NCBI GenBank assembly: GCA_014529385.2
Contig: CM043950.1
Span: 81,230,843-81,294,842, forward strand
From: Adiantum capillus-veneris
Lineage: Eukaryota > Streptophyta > Polypodiopsida > Polypodiales > Pteridaceae
Length of the DNA: 64,000 bases
Reading direction: 5' to 3'
Shown here: positions 43,119 through 53,406 of the stretch, piece after piece
Numbering within the stretch: the first letter of the stretch is position 1
How the letters are laid out: every line of letters begins with the position of its first letter
Translations under genes and position numbers: made by a program
The notes under the pieces: model-generated
What the model was told of the DNA's origin: nothing
Database searches by the model: none
What the model saw: only the letters and a program-made list of their open reading frames with translations

Positions 43119-44052
43119 ATGTCTTCCGCCACTCGCAAGGGTTCTTCTTCTTCAACAAGGTCCACAAGCATTGTGGAAAATGATCCAAAATCTCCTAAGT
43201 GTGGAGATAGCAACACAACCACCCAACCAACGACATCGGAAACCATGATCATGACGTACTTGGTATCATTGCAAGAGACCGTAAACAAACAAGGCGAAGA
43301 CCTACGAGCACTTGCAATGGAAAATGGCACACTAAGGGTACTTGTGGTTGAGAATGAGAATCTCAAAAGGACACTTGAGATGCAAACAACACGTTTGATG
43401 CAACTTGAAGAGGAAGTCAAGGAATGTAAACGCTCTCTTGTGGACTTGAATGCTTTGAAGGAGCGGATGAGCAAAGTAGAGCATGACCATGTATTGAAAG
43501 AGGAGAAATTTGACACTATGAGCCGGGATGTATGCGACATGAAAAATGTATGCACAAACAAGTCTTGGGCTGATGTATGTGGTAGCAATGTGGTTTCTAA
43601 TTCCTCACTCATGCAAGCTATGGTTCAAACAAAGAATGTTGAGAATGTGGATGTGAAGGAGTTGAAGGAACGGGAGCGACGTTCCAAGAACATTGTTATT
43701 CGTGGAATTCCCGAAGAGAAGTTAGAGACACCTCCTTCTCTTGCCATTGTTATTGAAGCATCCGAATGGTGTGGTGTGCTAGTGGTTTTGGTTTTGTCCA
43801 AATCATGTCTTGCATTGCCACATAGTAGACCAGAACATTGAGCCGCAACCTCAACATCCACCACACATTTGGCTCGTGCATGTGGGTACCAACCTGTCTG
43901 AGGATGGGGTGAAAATATTGCACAAAGGGGGGTATCAAGTGGAGTTTAGGAAAGAAGGTATCTCTATTGTAATGTCGGTTTTTCCTACACAAAATACAAC
44001 CAATTCTCCTTTGAAGTCAAAAGATACATCCACTCCTCAAGGCAGTGCATGA
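43119..44052 (+). pseudogene. Coiled-coil ORF, possibly LINE ORF1
   Basis: 240 codons from 43119 (serine/threonine-rich for 40 residues, then a leucine/glutamate-rich coiled coil of about 100 residues with repeating MENGTLRVLVVENENLK-type heptads). Near residue 190 comes ELKERERRSKNIVIRGIPEE, which resembles the start of the RNA-binding domain of LINE ORF1 proteins. The frame ends at 43841. An overlapping frame 43810-44052 (HIWLVHVGTNLSEDGVK...) seems to continue it after a shift. The long CT tract in front fits a LINE 5' leader, but no RT follows. The alternative is an unrelated coiled-coil gene. Confidence 0.42.
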
Positions 44053-44159
44053 GCCACATTGCGAGATGGTGTGCGTGTACGATACCGGACTTCCATTTTC
44101 GCTGCTCACAAGATTAGTCTAACGCTAGCGCTGAGAGCTAAGGTCGTAGAAGAGATATC

Positions 44160-44453
44160 TGGGGAAGATGGTGTTGTGAGGTCTTCAAAGTAGAGACCAA
44201 AGGTGAAGATGGTCATATCGGGTTGTACAATGTTTGTATTTGCAACCAACCATTGTGTACATGTCCAGACTTCATGGACCGGGTGACAAAGCAAAAACCA
44301 TATCTTGCATATAAACATTTGTATTTTATTTATCTGCGTGTGCTAGGGTTAAGCCAAAATGAGAACATGTTTATCCATCAACCAATTTGGGCAGATGCTG
44401 ATATATTCAGGGCACTGAGCCGAGGCAGGACCTATCCAAGCATGGATGCATAG
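44160..44453 (+). pseudogene. SWIM-type zinc-finger fragment
   Basis: One frame reads FKVETKGEDGHIGLYNVCI, CNQPLCTCPDFMDRVTK, PYLAYKHLYFIYLRVLGL and ends at TAG (44451-44453). CxCPDF...(C)KH with a following LYFIYLRVLGL helix is the SWIM zinc-finger pattern (CxC...CxH). The third cysteine is a tyrosine here (AYKH), a likely disabling change. SWIM domains occur in MULE transposases and in some kinase and ubiquitin-ligase-like plant proteins; the fragment is too short to choose. Frames upstream (44040-44160) are broken. Confidence 0.55.
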
Positions 44454-44776
44454 CGTTCACCATTTGAATTTTTTGTATGTCAGTTCACAAAATGGACAAT
44501 ACTACCAGGCTCTAATTTTATCTTATGATGGCCACATTTCGGTGCATTGTTTTGCAGTTCTTTTCAAACAATTTTCAAATTTGGAAGGCGATTGTTTATG
44601 TGTCACATCGTGAATAAAGAAATAATTTAATATTCCCACAATTGCTATAAATTGGTATTGCTTTTATTATTTTTGTGAAATCGTTCACTAGCTACCGTAG
44701 CGCACTTCTCTTTCTTTTCACGATGACTGACGATCTTGAGAATAGAATGAAGTTTGTGGGGGATTCCATGGAAGCC

Positions 44777-45308
44777 TGTGCACGTATGTCGCACATGTCA
44801 ATGCAAGGAACTTGCCGATACACTACGTGCGAGCCACAAATGGCTCCAAGCACACAACAAGCCTAAACTAGCAAGCTCAAAGATGGCGTTGGTGTGTCAC
44901 TCACCGCTCTACGCTTCCTGTCGCGGAGGATTCCTCGCCGCGAAGAAGAGGGAGACGCCGCTACGCCACGCTCAACCGTCGTGCCACCGCAATGCTCGAT
45001 CGCACTCTCTCTCTCTCTCATGCATACACACACACATACACACAAGGAGATGATAAAGAAGAAGATGGAGATGGAGCAAGAGCGCTCTTCAATTGAACAA
45101 ATGAGAGAATGAGTGAATTACTTGGGAACCCATGCTTAGCCAACTAATCCCTTGAATGTTCCAGTTAGAGTATGCCTCTCATGGGCGATCTCTCTTACCC
45201 TTTTCCTATTGGACCGACAAGCCCGGTACCTGACTCTACCAAGTAAATAATACAACGTCCATCGTAGGTGATATGGTGTCCGTGAGCTGTAGCCCGTGAG
45301 GGTTAACA
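44777..45308 (-). repeat. 3' LTR of the gag-protease element
   Basis: 532 bp, TGTGCACGTATG ... GGGTTAACA. Compared with the 5' LTR it lacks about 45 bases around 45112, including the TATA box, and has a shorter AC/CT tract. Confidence 0.9.
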
Positions 45309-45322
45309 TGTCCCCCTTCCTG
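45309..45322 (-). other. Polypurine tract
   Basis: TGTCCCCCTTCCTG; on the minus strand a CAGGAAGGGGGACA run directly before TGTTAACCC, the LTR start. Confidence 0.85.
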
Positions 45323-47201
45323 ATGTAGATTCCATCCTCGGAAGCTATTGAGTTGAAGCTCATTCGTCGAAGTGGAAGAGCATTTGAGATGAATGTGCTT
45401 AGCCTTCATCAGTCACTGCAAAATCAAACAACATTGGCACAGTAATTGCATTCTCATATAGAATTTAAAAGCATATGCAGTTGTAGGCAGACAATGTGAT
45501 TGGTAACATAATTTTAAACCATTTGTCAACAATAAACATTAAATTGCAATATAATTAAATGCATAAACAGATGTAAAGGTAAAAAATTAAACAAGTTTGG
45601 GGTCGCTAATTTAATGGTCGAAAGGCACCAGAGATTGACTATTAATACCATGGGTAAGCTTCTTAATTTTCTCTGGTCAATTAAGTTGTTTAATCGCGAG
45701 AGCCAAGTATTTCATGTTCGAGGACTGACTAGAGGCTATACCTAGAAGACCTTGTAGTTAAGCTACGATAAAAGGAATTTCTCATGAAATCATCGCCTGA
45801 CTGATTACCTTTTCTTTGACCCCCCAAAGTCGTTTCACAATGATTCAATTTTGATGTGTGTGCTTATTTTGTATGCCTTGGGTTTTTTGCTTTTCAAGGA
45901 AAAGCGCCCACACTGGGAACCTCTAGGGCTCTAGTACCATAGGCGATACATGTGAGTGAAGTACCAAATCAAGCTGAGATTTCTCTTCCAGCTTAAGATT
46001 TTACATTGTGGCATTTTGAATTTTTGTTTGTTCGTTTTCAGCATTTTAATTTTGTAACTTTAGGGGGTCATATAACACTGTTACCCTCCCCAGGCTCATC
46101 ACACTAGTAAACTCCCTTTATAATACTTAAGCTAAAGATTAATAGGGACTAAACCCACTAGAAAGCCCTAGTACATTTCACACAATGCTGCCTGAATCGG
46201 ATTAAGAACCTAAGTAACCATTGATTATTAGGAAGGAATTCCCCAGGGTATTAAGAGAAGATCTGTAACACCTAGCTTGGTCAAACTAGCTTAGTCGGAC
46301 TGCTTGATTGTTAAATCTAGACAAGTGATTATGACAAAAAATTACATTGAATTTAATGTTGGTACTAAGCAAATGCGATGAATATTATGCTACCAATCAC
46401 AATCAAAGCAGACAAACATGGATGCAAAAAAGATAAAGGGCAATGCTAATTGACAAGAAACACCTGTTTGTGTTGATGGTCGCACTTGATTTGAAGTGTG
46501 AATGAGAGAAAGATTCCATGAAGGTCCAAATCCTAACCACAGCAACACGTTCCTATACACACGAGAAAACACAAAGAATACCTCTAGGAGGCACATCAGT
46601 GGGAAAAGGTACTTTGCTAATCACTAAACTCTAAAACAGAAACACTCCTATCGTACTAATCTTGCCTACCCTCCATTACGTGAGAGATGAGGATCAAAGG
46701 TGTTTTATGACATAGGTTTCTGTTTCAGTGTACCGGATGCGAATGTGTAGGTCTGAGTCAATGTTTTGACTTTTATTGTGCATACTTGTTTGCTAATTGC
46801 TCTTGCTCTTTATTATTTTTGTTTTTTGTGAGTATAAGTCTTTATATATACATTCCCTAAGATTGGGAGATTGAGAGGTCAGGGAGGAAGGTTGAGAGGG
46901 GAGTAAGTGAATGATGACTGTCAGCAAACACTCCCCCCTTTCTTGGGTAGATCATATCATTTGAAATGTGTTGGTCACCCTTTGAAACCACTTGTTCCAG
47001 TTGGTACTAGGTGAGGATTTTTGCCAGTAGTTTTCTATTACCTTAGGTGCCCCGTCGAGTTGCAAGGGTGGTAAGGTACTCTCCCAGGATCGAACCTGAA
47101 GTGGTTCAACAGGTGATTCTTGAAAACTGGGAGGTGTGTATTCCTTTGAGCTATATGGAGGTCCACTATTGTAGGTGGAGGCTCTGGAGAAGCTTTTACC
47201 T
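45323..47201 (-). other. 3' non-coding region of the gag-protease element
   Basis: No coding frame is recognised. A second purine tract/LTR-like junction lies at 46930-46945 (minus strand AAGAAAGGGGGGAG then TGTTTGCTGAC). A TATA-like TATATATAAAG lies on the minus strand at about 46843-46853, and TGTAACACC at 46264 could be the other end, so 46264-46929 may be a nested LTR of another element. The remainder is AT-rich. Confidence 0.45.
47030..47165 (-). mobile_element. tRNA-derived SINE-like fragment
   Basis: Minus strand: TAGCTCAAAGGA (47153-47142) fits the polymerase III A box and GGTTCGATCC (47097-47088) is a perfect B box, 56 bases apart. CTGGGAGAGTACCTTACCACC follows. The spacing exceeds a normal tRNA (about 44), and the downstream TTACCACCCTTGCAA resembles plant SINE bodies. 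It lies in the 3' part of the gag-protease element. Confidence 0.55.
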
Positions 47202-47551
47202 CTATGGATGCATTACATAAGGAGCTAGAAGCTTCATGGGACTCCCCCTTTCTGAGCTAGGTGGAACAAATTGTTCTTTCTTCTGTACCCAAACTAGCTC
47301 TGGAGCGGGTGTATAGCATTCTATGATTTTTTTCTTTCCACGATAGTTGATTTGTTTTGGAGCTACGGGATTGGGCTCACATGGGTCAGGTGACAAGTAA
47401 GAACACAATCTACGTTCTGGCACCCAGATTTGATCATTTCCTTTATAGTAGCCTTGGGCTTCCAATAGTCGTTTAGGAATCCATCGCAACATTTTCTTAC
47501 TTTTCTTGGAGCGAGTGGTATGTTTATTACAAGACTTCTATTTTTTAGCAC
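47202..47551 (-). CDS. Frame downstream of the protease, unknown
   Basis: Two overlapping frames. The better one (47492-47202) reads MLRWIPKRLLEAQGYYKGND, then WVPERRLCSYLSPDPCEPN, in a position where pol should start. There is no RT motif; it may be a short linker remnant. I cannot assign a function. Confidence 0.3.
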
Positions 47552-47717
47552 TAGCTATGGTTGCTAAAGAAGATTTAGGGACCCACTTGTATGTTTTCTT
47601 TGTTATATTAGGATGAGTCTTGTCAAAAGTTATATGCATTGCTTCTAGCATATTTAAGGGTAGAAGTGGTGGCATTTCATCCCCCTCAGGTTTTACCGAG
47701 GTTGTCCCCCTATTTCA

Positions 47718-49022
47718 TCAAGTGTCTATGGTTGCTGCTAGGTGGACCCAATCCACATTGTCCGACTCAGTCATCCCAGGTAGTACATCCATATAAGGAG
47801 AATCTTCCCCAACATCAGTGTTCGCTTTACACGTGTAACAATACTGCAATGGGGCCGAGTAAACTATGGTGTCAGATCTATGATCAATTATAAACCTGTT
47901 CCCTAGAGGATGTGCTCGACCCGTCACAAGATCGAATCGAATGATAGAATCTTGGAACTGCAGGTAGACATGGTTCTTAGACCAGTCATGCACCATTTTT
48001 TCTTCCCTCATGAAAGGACGTCCTAAGATCATCTCCGATGCCATAGTGTGTTTGGAGAAATCCATAACTATGAAGGTAATCCTTATTTTATGTCCAAAGA
48101 CCTTGATCTTGAGATCTTCTAGCATCCCAATAGGTTTAACAATAGACCCATTGGCCATCTTCACTACTATGGTTGTGGTCACAAGGTGAGGTCTTCCCAT
48201 AGTTTCCCAACAATTTTTAGTCACAATGCTAACCCCAGCGCCACCATCAAGGATTCCCTTCACAGTTAATCCCTTAGTAGTGATTGGTATGGTCGCATTG
48301 GATTCATCACCCTCAAAGTATTGTCCCAACTTGTTAACAGGCATTTCTATAACAAGGTTCTCATTTAGGTTGGGTTGTGGATCTAAGTGTTCCTCCTCTA
48401 TTGGCATCTCCCCAGCTCCATCCATCTGTGCAAATTGTGGTAGCCTAAACTTCAGTTCTCCATTGAGGAAGGCTCGAAGAGCTGAGACTAGCTTAGGGTC
48501 TTTATATAGTTTGGACATAATGGTGGTTCTAACTTCTGAAGACATGAAATCCAACAATTTGGCAATGTTTAACGGCACCTTTTGGCCTTGAGTCCCTTGA
48601 CGTGGGGAAGATGGGATCTCCATTTCTTCGATAGGATCAAGTAGTCCCTCTGTAAACATTCTTTCCATCAAGAAGTGAGTACGCCCACTTTCCCATGACT
48701 TTAAGTCACTTTCTTCTTGGATGACACTAGGTATGGCTAAGGGTCTATGGTCTTGGTGAGGTTTTTGTTGCGTAGGGAACACGGTCTCTGTAATCTGGAT
48801 CTTCCTAGGTGTTGGTTCTAGATCCCTTTGGGTATCTTCTACCAAGCTCCTTAATTGCTTGACTCGCTCGATCTCCTCTGTAGGGTTTGGATAAGTTCCT
48901 ATCTTCTTCTTGGATCCTGGCCATTGTGGCTCATGAAGATCTTCCTTGTTAGTTTCTATCTTAGTGGTCATTTTGGTCTCCATGGTTTCTCCTGAATCCG
49001 AATCCTCTTCATCGTCGTTCAT
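47718..49022 (-). CDS. Aspartic protease with N-terminal linker (gypsy)
   Basis: 434 codons. The first 160 residues are acidic and low-complexity; near residue 175 a helix-rich segment (LNIAKLLDFMSSEVRTTIMS). The protease domain starts near residue 250 with VKGILDGGAGVSIVTKNCWE and continues with VVKMANGSIVKPIGML, FIVMDFSKHTMASEMILGRPF. The active site is D-G-G-A and the ILGRPF flap end is conserved. In related elements the RT follows; here the frame stops at 47718. The absence of stops over 1.3 kb suggests it was recently under constraint or is young. Confidence 0.85.
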   Translation of the reverse strand: MNDDEEDSDSGETMETKMTTKIETNKEDLHEPQWPGSKKKIGTYPNPTEEIERVKQLRSLVEDTQRDLEPTPRKIQITETVFPTQQKPHQDHRPLAIPSVIQEESDLKSWESGRTHFLMERMFTEGLLDPIEEMEIPSSPRQGTQGQKVPLNIAKLLDFMSSEVRTTIMSKLYKDPKLVSALRAFLNGELKFRLPQFAQMDGAGEMPIEEEHLDPQPNLNENLVIEMPVNKLGQYFEGDESNATIPITTKGLTVKGILDGGAGVSIVTKNCWETMGRPHLVTTTIVVKMANGSIVKPIGMLEDLKIKVFGHKIRITFIVMDFSKHTMASEMILGRPFMREEKMVHDWSKNHVYLQFQDSIIRFDLVTGRAHPLGNRFIIDHRSDTIVYSAPLQYCYTCKANTDVGEDSPYMDVLPGMTESDNVDWVHLAATIDT

Positions 49023-49152
49023 ATATACGGGGTCGTCACCAGTCCCTATGTTGGTCTTTGAACTGGGGTCTTACTTAGCTTCTTTTTGCGATCTCTTCCT
49101 TCGTGTTTTTTTTTGTTTTTGATATTGGGCAATTGATGCCGTGTCTCTTTCC

Positions 49153-49815
49153 TCAAGAATATAATTTTGTTTTTTGGCGCATCGATCGTGTGAGTATGTT
49201 TACTAGTACCACAGGTGTACGTGGTGATGGCTCCTCGGTAACTTGAATCAAGTTTAATGGCGTGATCTTTAGTGCATTTGGATTATTTGGACATTGGGCA
49301 ATCAAATGATCTATGCCACATCGATTACACATGAGTATCAGCATTGTAGACGTGCTGGCTTGATTGGTTTGCATTAGTGTGGCGTTCTTTTGTAGTCTGA
49401 TAGGACACTCGGCTACACGATGTGGGCCTCCACACTCATAGCATTGAAGAGGTGGTCTCTTAGGGGTGTAATTGATATTTTGGCCTCTTACCACAAGAGT
49501 AGTTACTTGATAGACAAGTTTGACTTGACCCCAATAGTCCTCCATGTAGTATTGTGGACTTTCTTCAAGCACATCCATCCCATAGGCAATGTTAGGATCT
49601 ATATCTTCCTCATAGCCTTCCAAACAAGAAATAGATGACTCACAACCCACTGGATTCACAGAAGTGATTCTCGGATGTGGTGGTTGCGGTCCTAGCACTA
49701 GAGGTGGTAAAGGTGTTTTTTGAACAACATTTTGGGCCCTAGGGACTATGTGTTGTGATTTTTGTTCAAGAGGTGGGGCGACATCAATGTAGGCACTCGA
49801 GGTGTGTCTGTCCAT
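49153..49815 (-). CDS. Gag C-terminal part with two zinc knuckles
   Basis: 220 codons. A proline-rich N-terminus is followed by CYECGGPHRVAEC and CNRCGIDHLIAQC, both C-x2-C-x4-H-x4-C. It overlaps the upstream gag frame, so in an intact relative they are probably one protein separated here by a small shift near 49750. Nucleic-acid binding and RNA packaging are the expected roles. Confidence 0.8.
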   Translation of the reverse strand: MDRHTSSAYIDVAPPLEQKSQHIVPRAQNVVQKTPLPPLVLGPQPPHPRITSVNPVGCESSISCLEGYEEDIDPNIAYGMDVLEESPQYYMEDYWGQVKLVYQVTTLVVRGQNINYTPKRPPLQCYECGGPHRVAECPIRLQKNATLMQTNQASTSTMLILMCNRCGIDHLIAQCPNNPNALKITPLNLIQVTEEPSPRTPVVLVNILTRSMRQKTKLYS

Positions 49816-51293
49816 GCTAAGGTTGGTCTATTGGCCACCGAGCGCTTAAATACTATGAAATCCTTAGCTTGATGACCATACCTCCCACAGGCATTGCGGT
49901 TCCCATTGAATTTTACTCTAAAAGTAGGGCATTCACTGGTACTATGCAGTCCATAGCATAATGAGCACCATTGCTGCTCCCTTCTTGCATACATATGATT
50001 GTTTTGTGGAGCACGATTGTCTCTAAGACTCTCTTGAGTAGCCTTGGTGAGATCTGCTAAAGTGATCTCAGATATCTTTGGCTCCTTAGCAATAGGCTTT
50101 AGGGTCATTGGCTGATGCCCTGATGCTTGTGAGCTAATAGATTTAGACTCAACAGACACTCTTTCTCCTTGAATCATTAAATTATCCTCCAATTGGATCG
50201 CATTGGTAGTGACTACTTCCCAAGTGGTGATACCTCTAATGACTAGACCATTGTAGATATCCTCATGTCGTAATCCCCTAATGAATCTATCAAGCAATTG
50301 GTTATTGTTGAAGCACTCATTTGGATTACATCGAGAATTCAAATGCTTCAAGCGACTAATAAAGTCTCTCACCGACTCTCCTTCCTCTCGTTGGGCTTTC
50401 TGTAGCTGAGAGGCTACACCCCAAAGTACTCCCTCTCGTATGTATTCTTTTAAGAACAGTCTCCTAAGAGTAGGGTAAATCGTTTTTTCTTCCACCCTTA
50501 GGGTTCTATACCAATCCCCAGCCTTTCCACTTAAGGTTAGGCTTGAAGCATTGCTCTTGTGTAGGTCATTGTGTTCTCCTCGAGAATCGCATATTTGTTC
50601 AAACACTTCGATATGCTTTCTCACATCCCCGTCTCCACTAAATTTTTGTGTGAGCTTTGCTATTTGTACTGCCTTACTTCTAGGCTCTCTATCAGGCGCG
50701 TTACGCATATTCTCAGCAATAGACGTCGGATGTGACATGCTAATGCTAGCCGGTATAGTCCCATGGAAATAAGAACTTGGGTATTGTGGTTGTGGAGCAT
50801 AGGTTGTTGAAACAATGGGAGGAGTAGAGACTACATGAGTATGAGGACCCATGGGTGTATACGATTGGTACACACTTGTAAGTACTGTTGCAGGCATTGA
50901 GCTACCATGTAGCGGTGCTTTACTAACAAATGAGGTCCATGGCGTGTTTCTCGGCATGCCCATCATTGGGGTAGGCATGGTAGCCGTGGTGTCATCAAGG
51001 GAAAGATGAGCTAGACTTGGAAAGGTGAAGCTATCACTTGTGGGCTCAGATTGCACTGAGACCCCTGAAGAAACAACATATGGGGGATCCACCGGACTTA
51101 CCGAGGGAGTCTCCATTTGCGATAAGGTCGGTTGTTTAGCCTTTCCCGTATCTAAGAATCTCATGAGACCCGTTGAAGGCATGTTGATCCCCTTGTTCTG
51201 TCTCTCTAACTCAATGACCCTATGGATTGACCTCACAAACTCTTTGTTGTTGATCCTCCACACTAGTAGCACCCATTGTGGATTGTAGGACAT
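49746..51293 (-). CDS. Gag, capsid region (gypsy)
   Basis: 515 codons. About 190 residues of S/T/P-rich linker are followed by the capsid region: AVQIAKLTQKFSGDGDVRKH, LTLSGKAGDWYRTL, LRRLFLKEYIREGV, REEGESVRDFISRLKHLNSR, LLDRFIRGLRHEDIY. This is the retrotrans_gag pattern. Near the end is another pair of knuckle-like clusters, CSLCYGLHSTSEC and CGRYGHQAKDF (the last cysteine is changed to F). The frame is fully open. Confidence 0.88.
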   Translation of the reverse strand: MSYNPQWVLLVWRINNKEFVRSIHRVIELERQNKGINMPSTGLMRFLDTGKAKQPTLSQMETPSVSPVDPPYVVSSGVSVQSEPTSDSFTFPSLAHLSLDDTTATMPTPMMGMPRNTPWTSFVSKAPLHGSSMPATVLTSVYQSYTPMGPHTHVVSTPPIVSTTYAPQPQYPSSYFHGTIPASISMSHPTSIAENMRNAPDREPRSKAVQIAKLTQKFSGDGDVRKHIEVFEQICDSRGEHNDLHKSNASSLTLSGKAGDWYRTLRVEEKTIYPTLRRLFLKEYIREGVLWGVASQLQKAQREEGESVRDFISRLKHLNSRCNPNECFNNNQLLDRFIRGLRHEDIYNGLVIRGITTWEVVTTNAIQLEDNLMIQGERVSVESKSISSQASGHQPMTLKPIAKEPKISEITLADLTKATQESLRDNRAPQNNHMYARREQQWCSLCYGLHSTSECPTFRVKFNGNRNACGRYGHQAKDFIVFKRSVANRPTLAWTDTPRVPTLMSPHLLNKNHNT

Positions 51294-52135
51294 CTAACCA
51301 ACCCATGTGATAGGTGTGACCTGTGTATAGGTTGGTCAAAGTTTCCGTTTGTAGTTCGTACTCCCAGTTCTCATTTAAGAACACTCTATCTAGGATTGAG
51401 GTGCTAGGGGTGTCCTTAGAACCAGATGCAATGTGGCTTTCTAGGGGTTGGCCCTTAGCGGTTGCTAAGTCAAGAGCACTTGATTGCTCTCTTAGCAAGG
51501 ATATTGACATAGGGGCTTTCGCTTTTAACTCTCTTCGTTGCTCCGCCTTGCGTAAGCTCTCAACTTCCTTTTCCCTTGCTGCAAGGATATATCGCTCAAC
51601 CTCTTGCACTTCGGCAAGGCTTCTACCATCGGGTAATATGACCTCGGAGGGAAATAACTCTGAAGAGTCAGGAGGTGCAGTGAACGATGTATTCACATGC
51701 ACATTGTCTAAGGGCATAGGGTCTACGTTGGTCACGAATGGAGAATTTACTTCTCCACCCCCCTCATTTACATCATTAGCTCCATGTTCGGAGCGAGTGG
51801 CTCTACTAAAGGTTTCCTTCAGGCGGCTAAGCACGCTCGGTCCGAATCGAGGACCCATGGCATGCATGTCTTGGCTTGAGCTATCAAGATTAGGCATTGG
51901 GAAACCCTCCATGACGTTGTAGTCAGAGGAAGAGACTAGCAGCTATGTTCGGGTCTTGATTTGTACTACCTTGGGTCCCCGCCGAGGGCCCGGAACCTAA
52001 AGTAGGTGGATATTGAGAACTCGCGTAAGTCAAAATTCTGTTTAGTTGCTTCGTCTCTAGCACACGACCAGAGCGCAGATGCATGTGTCTTTGACACCCT
52101 ACAAGCGTCGGCGAATAACTTCGAAGGTTAACCAC
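51220..52135 (-). pseudogene. Gag N-terminal region
   Basis: The frame 52135-51923 contains RHMHLRSGRVLETKQLN. MxLRSGR is a signature near the start of many plant gypsy gags. After a stop/shift near 51920 a 230-codon frame (51912-51220) follows, with a central alanine/glutamate/arginine helix (AEVQEVERYILAAREKEVES). Another small shift joins it to the capsid frame at about 51250. Two lesions therefore separate three gag blocks. Confidence 0.72.
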
Positions 52136-52498
52136 TTACTTTTTTAAGCGTCCGTTTTCACTCATTTTTTTACATTTTTAATGTTTTTTAATGTTTGTTT
52201 TTTTTGATTAAAGTGTGTGATAGCTCAAAACGAGCATATCATTTAGAGGGTCTCCGTGTGCTTTACAGCACAATTTTCGGGCATCTGAAGTTCCGTTGGG
52301 CCTCAAAAAATCAATTTTTAGCTACGTGTGAAGCTAAAATTCGTAATTTTAAAAGGCGACTGAGGCCTAGGCCTGAGCATGAGCTTGGGCTTGGGTCTGG
52401 GAGATATTCGTGATCCCGGTCCTACCTTTAAATTTTTTTTATTTTTTTTATTTTTATTTAATTAAAAAAAAGGATAAGGTCACCGCGGCCTGCGCGAG

Positions 52499-52538
<40 letters not shown>

Positions 52539-52829
52539 ATCTACCTACTGTTACACACTAACACACTCTATTAGATCTCATAGATCTACTTCCTACTTAC
52601 TGTACACAAAAAACTAACAACCTTAATACACAGAGAATAAACACAGTAACTTTGAAAACTCCATTAACAAAAAAAATACACAGTACAACACCAAATCCTT
52701 CTTCTCAATACACACACACACACACACACTCCTTCCCTACCTTTCCTACAATTGAAATTGCACCACAAAAGAAGCACAAAGTGCCATTCAAGCTTAGTGT
52801 ATGGCATCCCTCGGAAACGGAGCCAAAAA
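52136..52829 (-). other. 5' leader of the gag-protease element
   Basis: (AC)n at 52501-52536 and 52710-52730, a TTTTTTTTAT run near 52433, and no frame. At its right edge the minus strand reads TTTTTGGCTCCGTTTCCGAG next to the LTR. This resembles the TTTTTGGCGCCGTTGCCGGG primer region of Athila/Tat elements with a few changes. Confidence 0.65.
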
Positions 52830-53084
52830 TGTGCGCGTATGTCGCACGTGTCAATGCAAGGAACTTGCCGATACACTGCGTGTGAGCCACAAATGGCTCC
52901 AAGCACACAACAAGCCTAAACTAGCAAGCTCAAAGATGGCGTTGGTGTGTCACTCACCGCTCTACTCTTCCTGTCGTGGAGGATTCCTTGTCGCGAAGAA
53001 GAGGGAGACGCCGCTATGCCGCGCTCAACCGCCTCGCTGCCGTCGTGCCGCCGCAATGCTCGATCGCACACTCTCTCTCTCTCT

Positions 53085-53118
<34 letters not shown>

Positions 53119-53406
53119 TGGAGATGAAGAAGAAGAAGATGGAGATGGAGCAAGAGCACTCTTCAATTGCACAAATGAGAGAATGAGTGAATTTTAGGTT
53201 TAGTTGACTTTTATATGAGCTCACCCCATTCACACTTGGGCGCCCATGCTTAGCCAACTAATCCCTTGAATGTTCCAGTTAGAGTGCGCCTCTCATCGGT
53301 TACCCTTTTCCTATTGGACCGACAAGCCCGGTACTTGACTCTACCAAGTAAATAATACAACGTCCATCGTAGGTGATATGGTGTCCGTGAGCCGTGAGGG
53401 TTAACA
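52830..53406 (-). repeat. 5' LTR of the gag-protease element
   Basis: 577 bp. TATA box ATATAAAAG on the minus strand at 53216-53208. The CT/AC microsatellite at 53072-53118 differs in length from the 3' LTR. Frames such as VCRTCQCKELADTL are shared by both LTRs but have no known homologue. Confidence 0.9.

Larger units (their letters stand above)
44777..53406 (-). mobile_element. Athila/Tat-like gypsy element with gag and protease only
   Basis: 8,630 bp bounded by direct LTRs and the exact duplication AAGCC (44772-44776 and 53407-53411). Minus-strand order: 5' LTR, primer site, long leader, gag starting with an MHLRSGR-type segment, several zinc knuckles, retropepsin-like protease, then 1.9 kb of non-coding DNA, purine tract and 3' LTR. 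I can find no RT, RNase H or integrase. The 5' end resembles Athila/Tat elements. It looks like a large non-autonomous derivative whose gag frames remain long. Confidence 0.88.
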
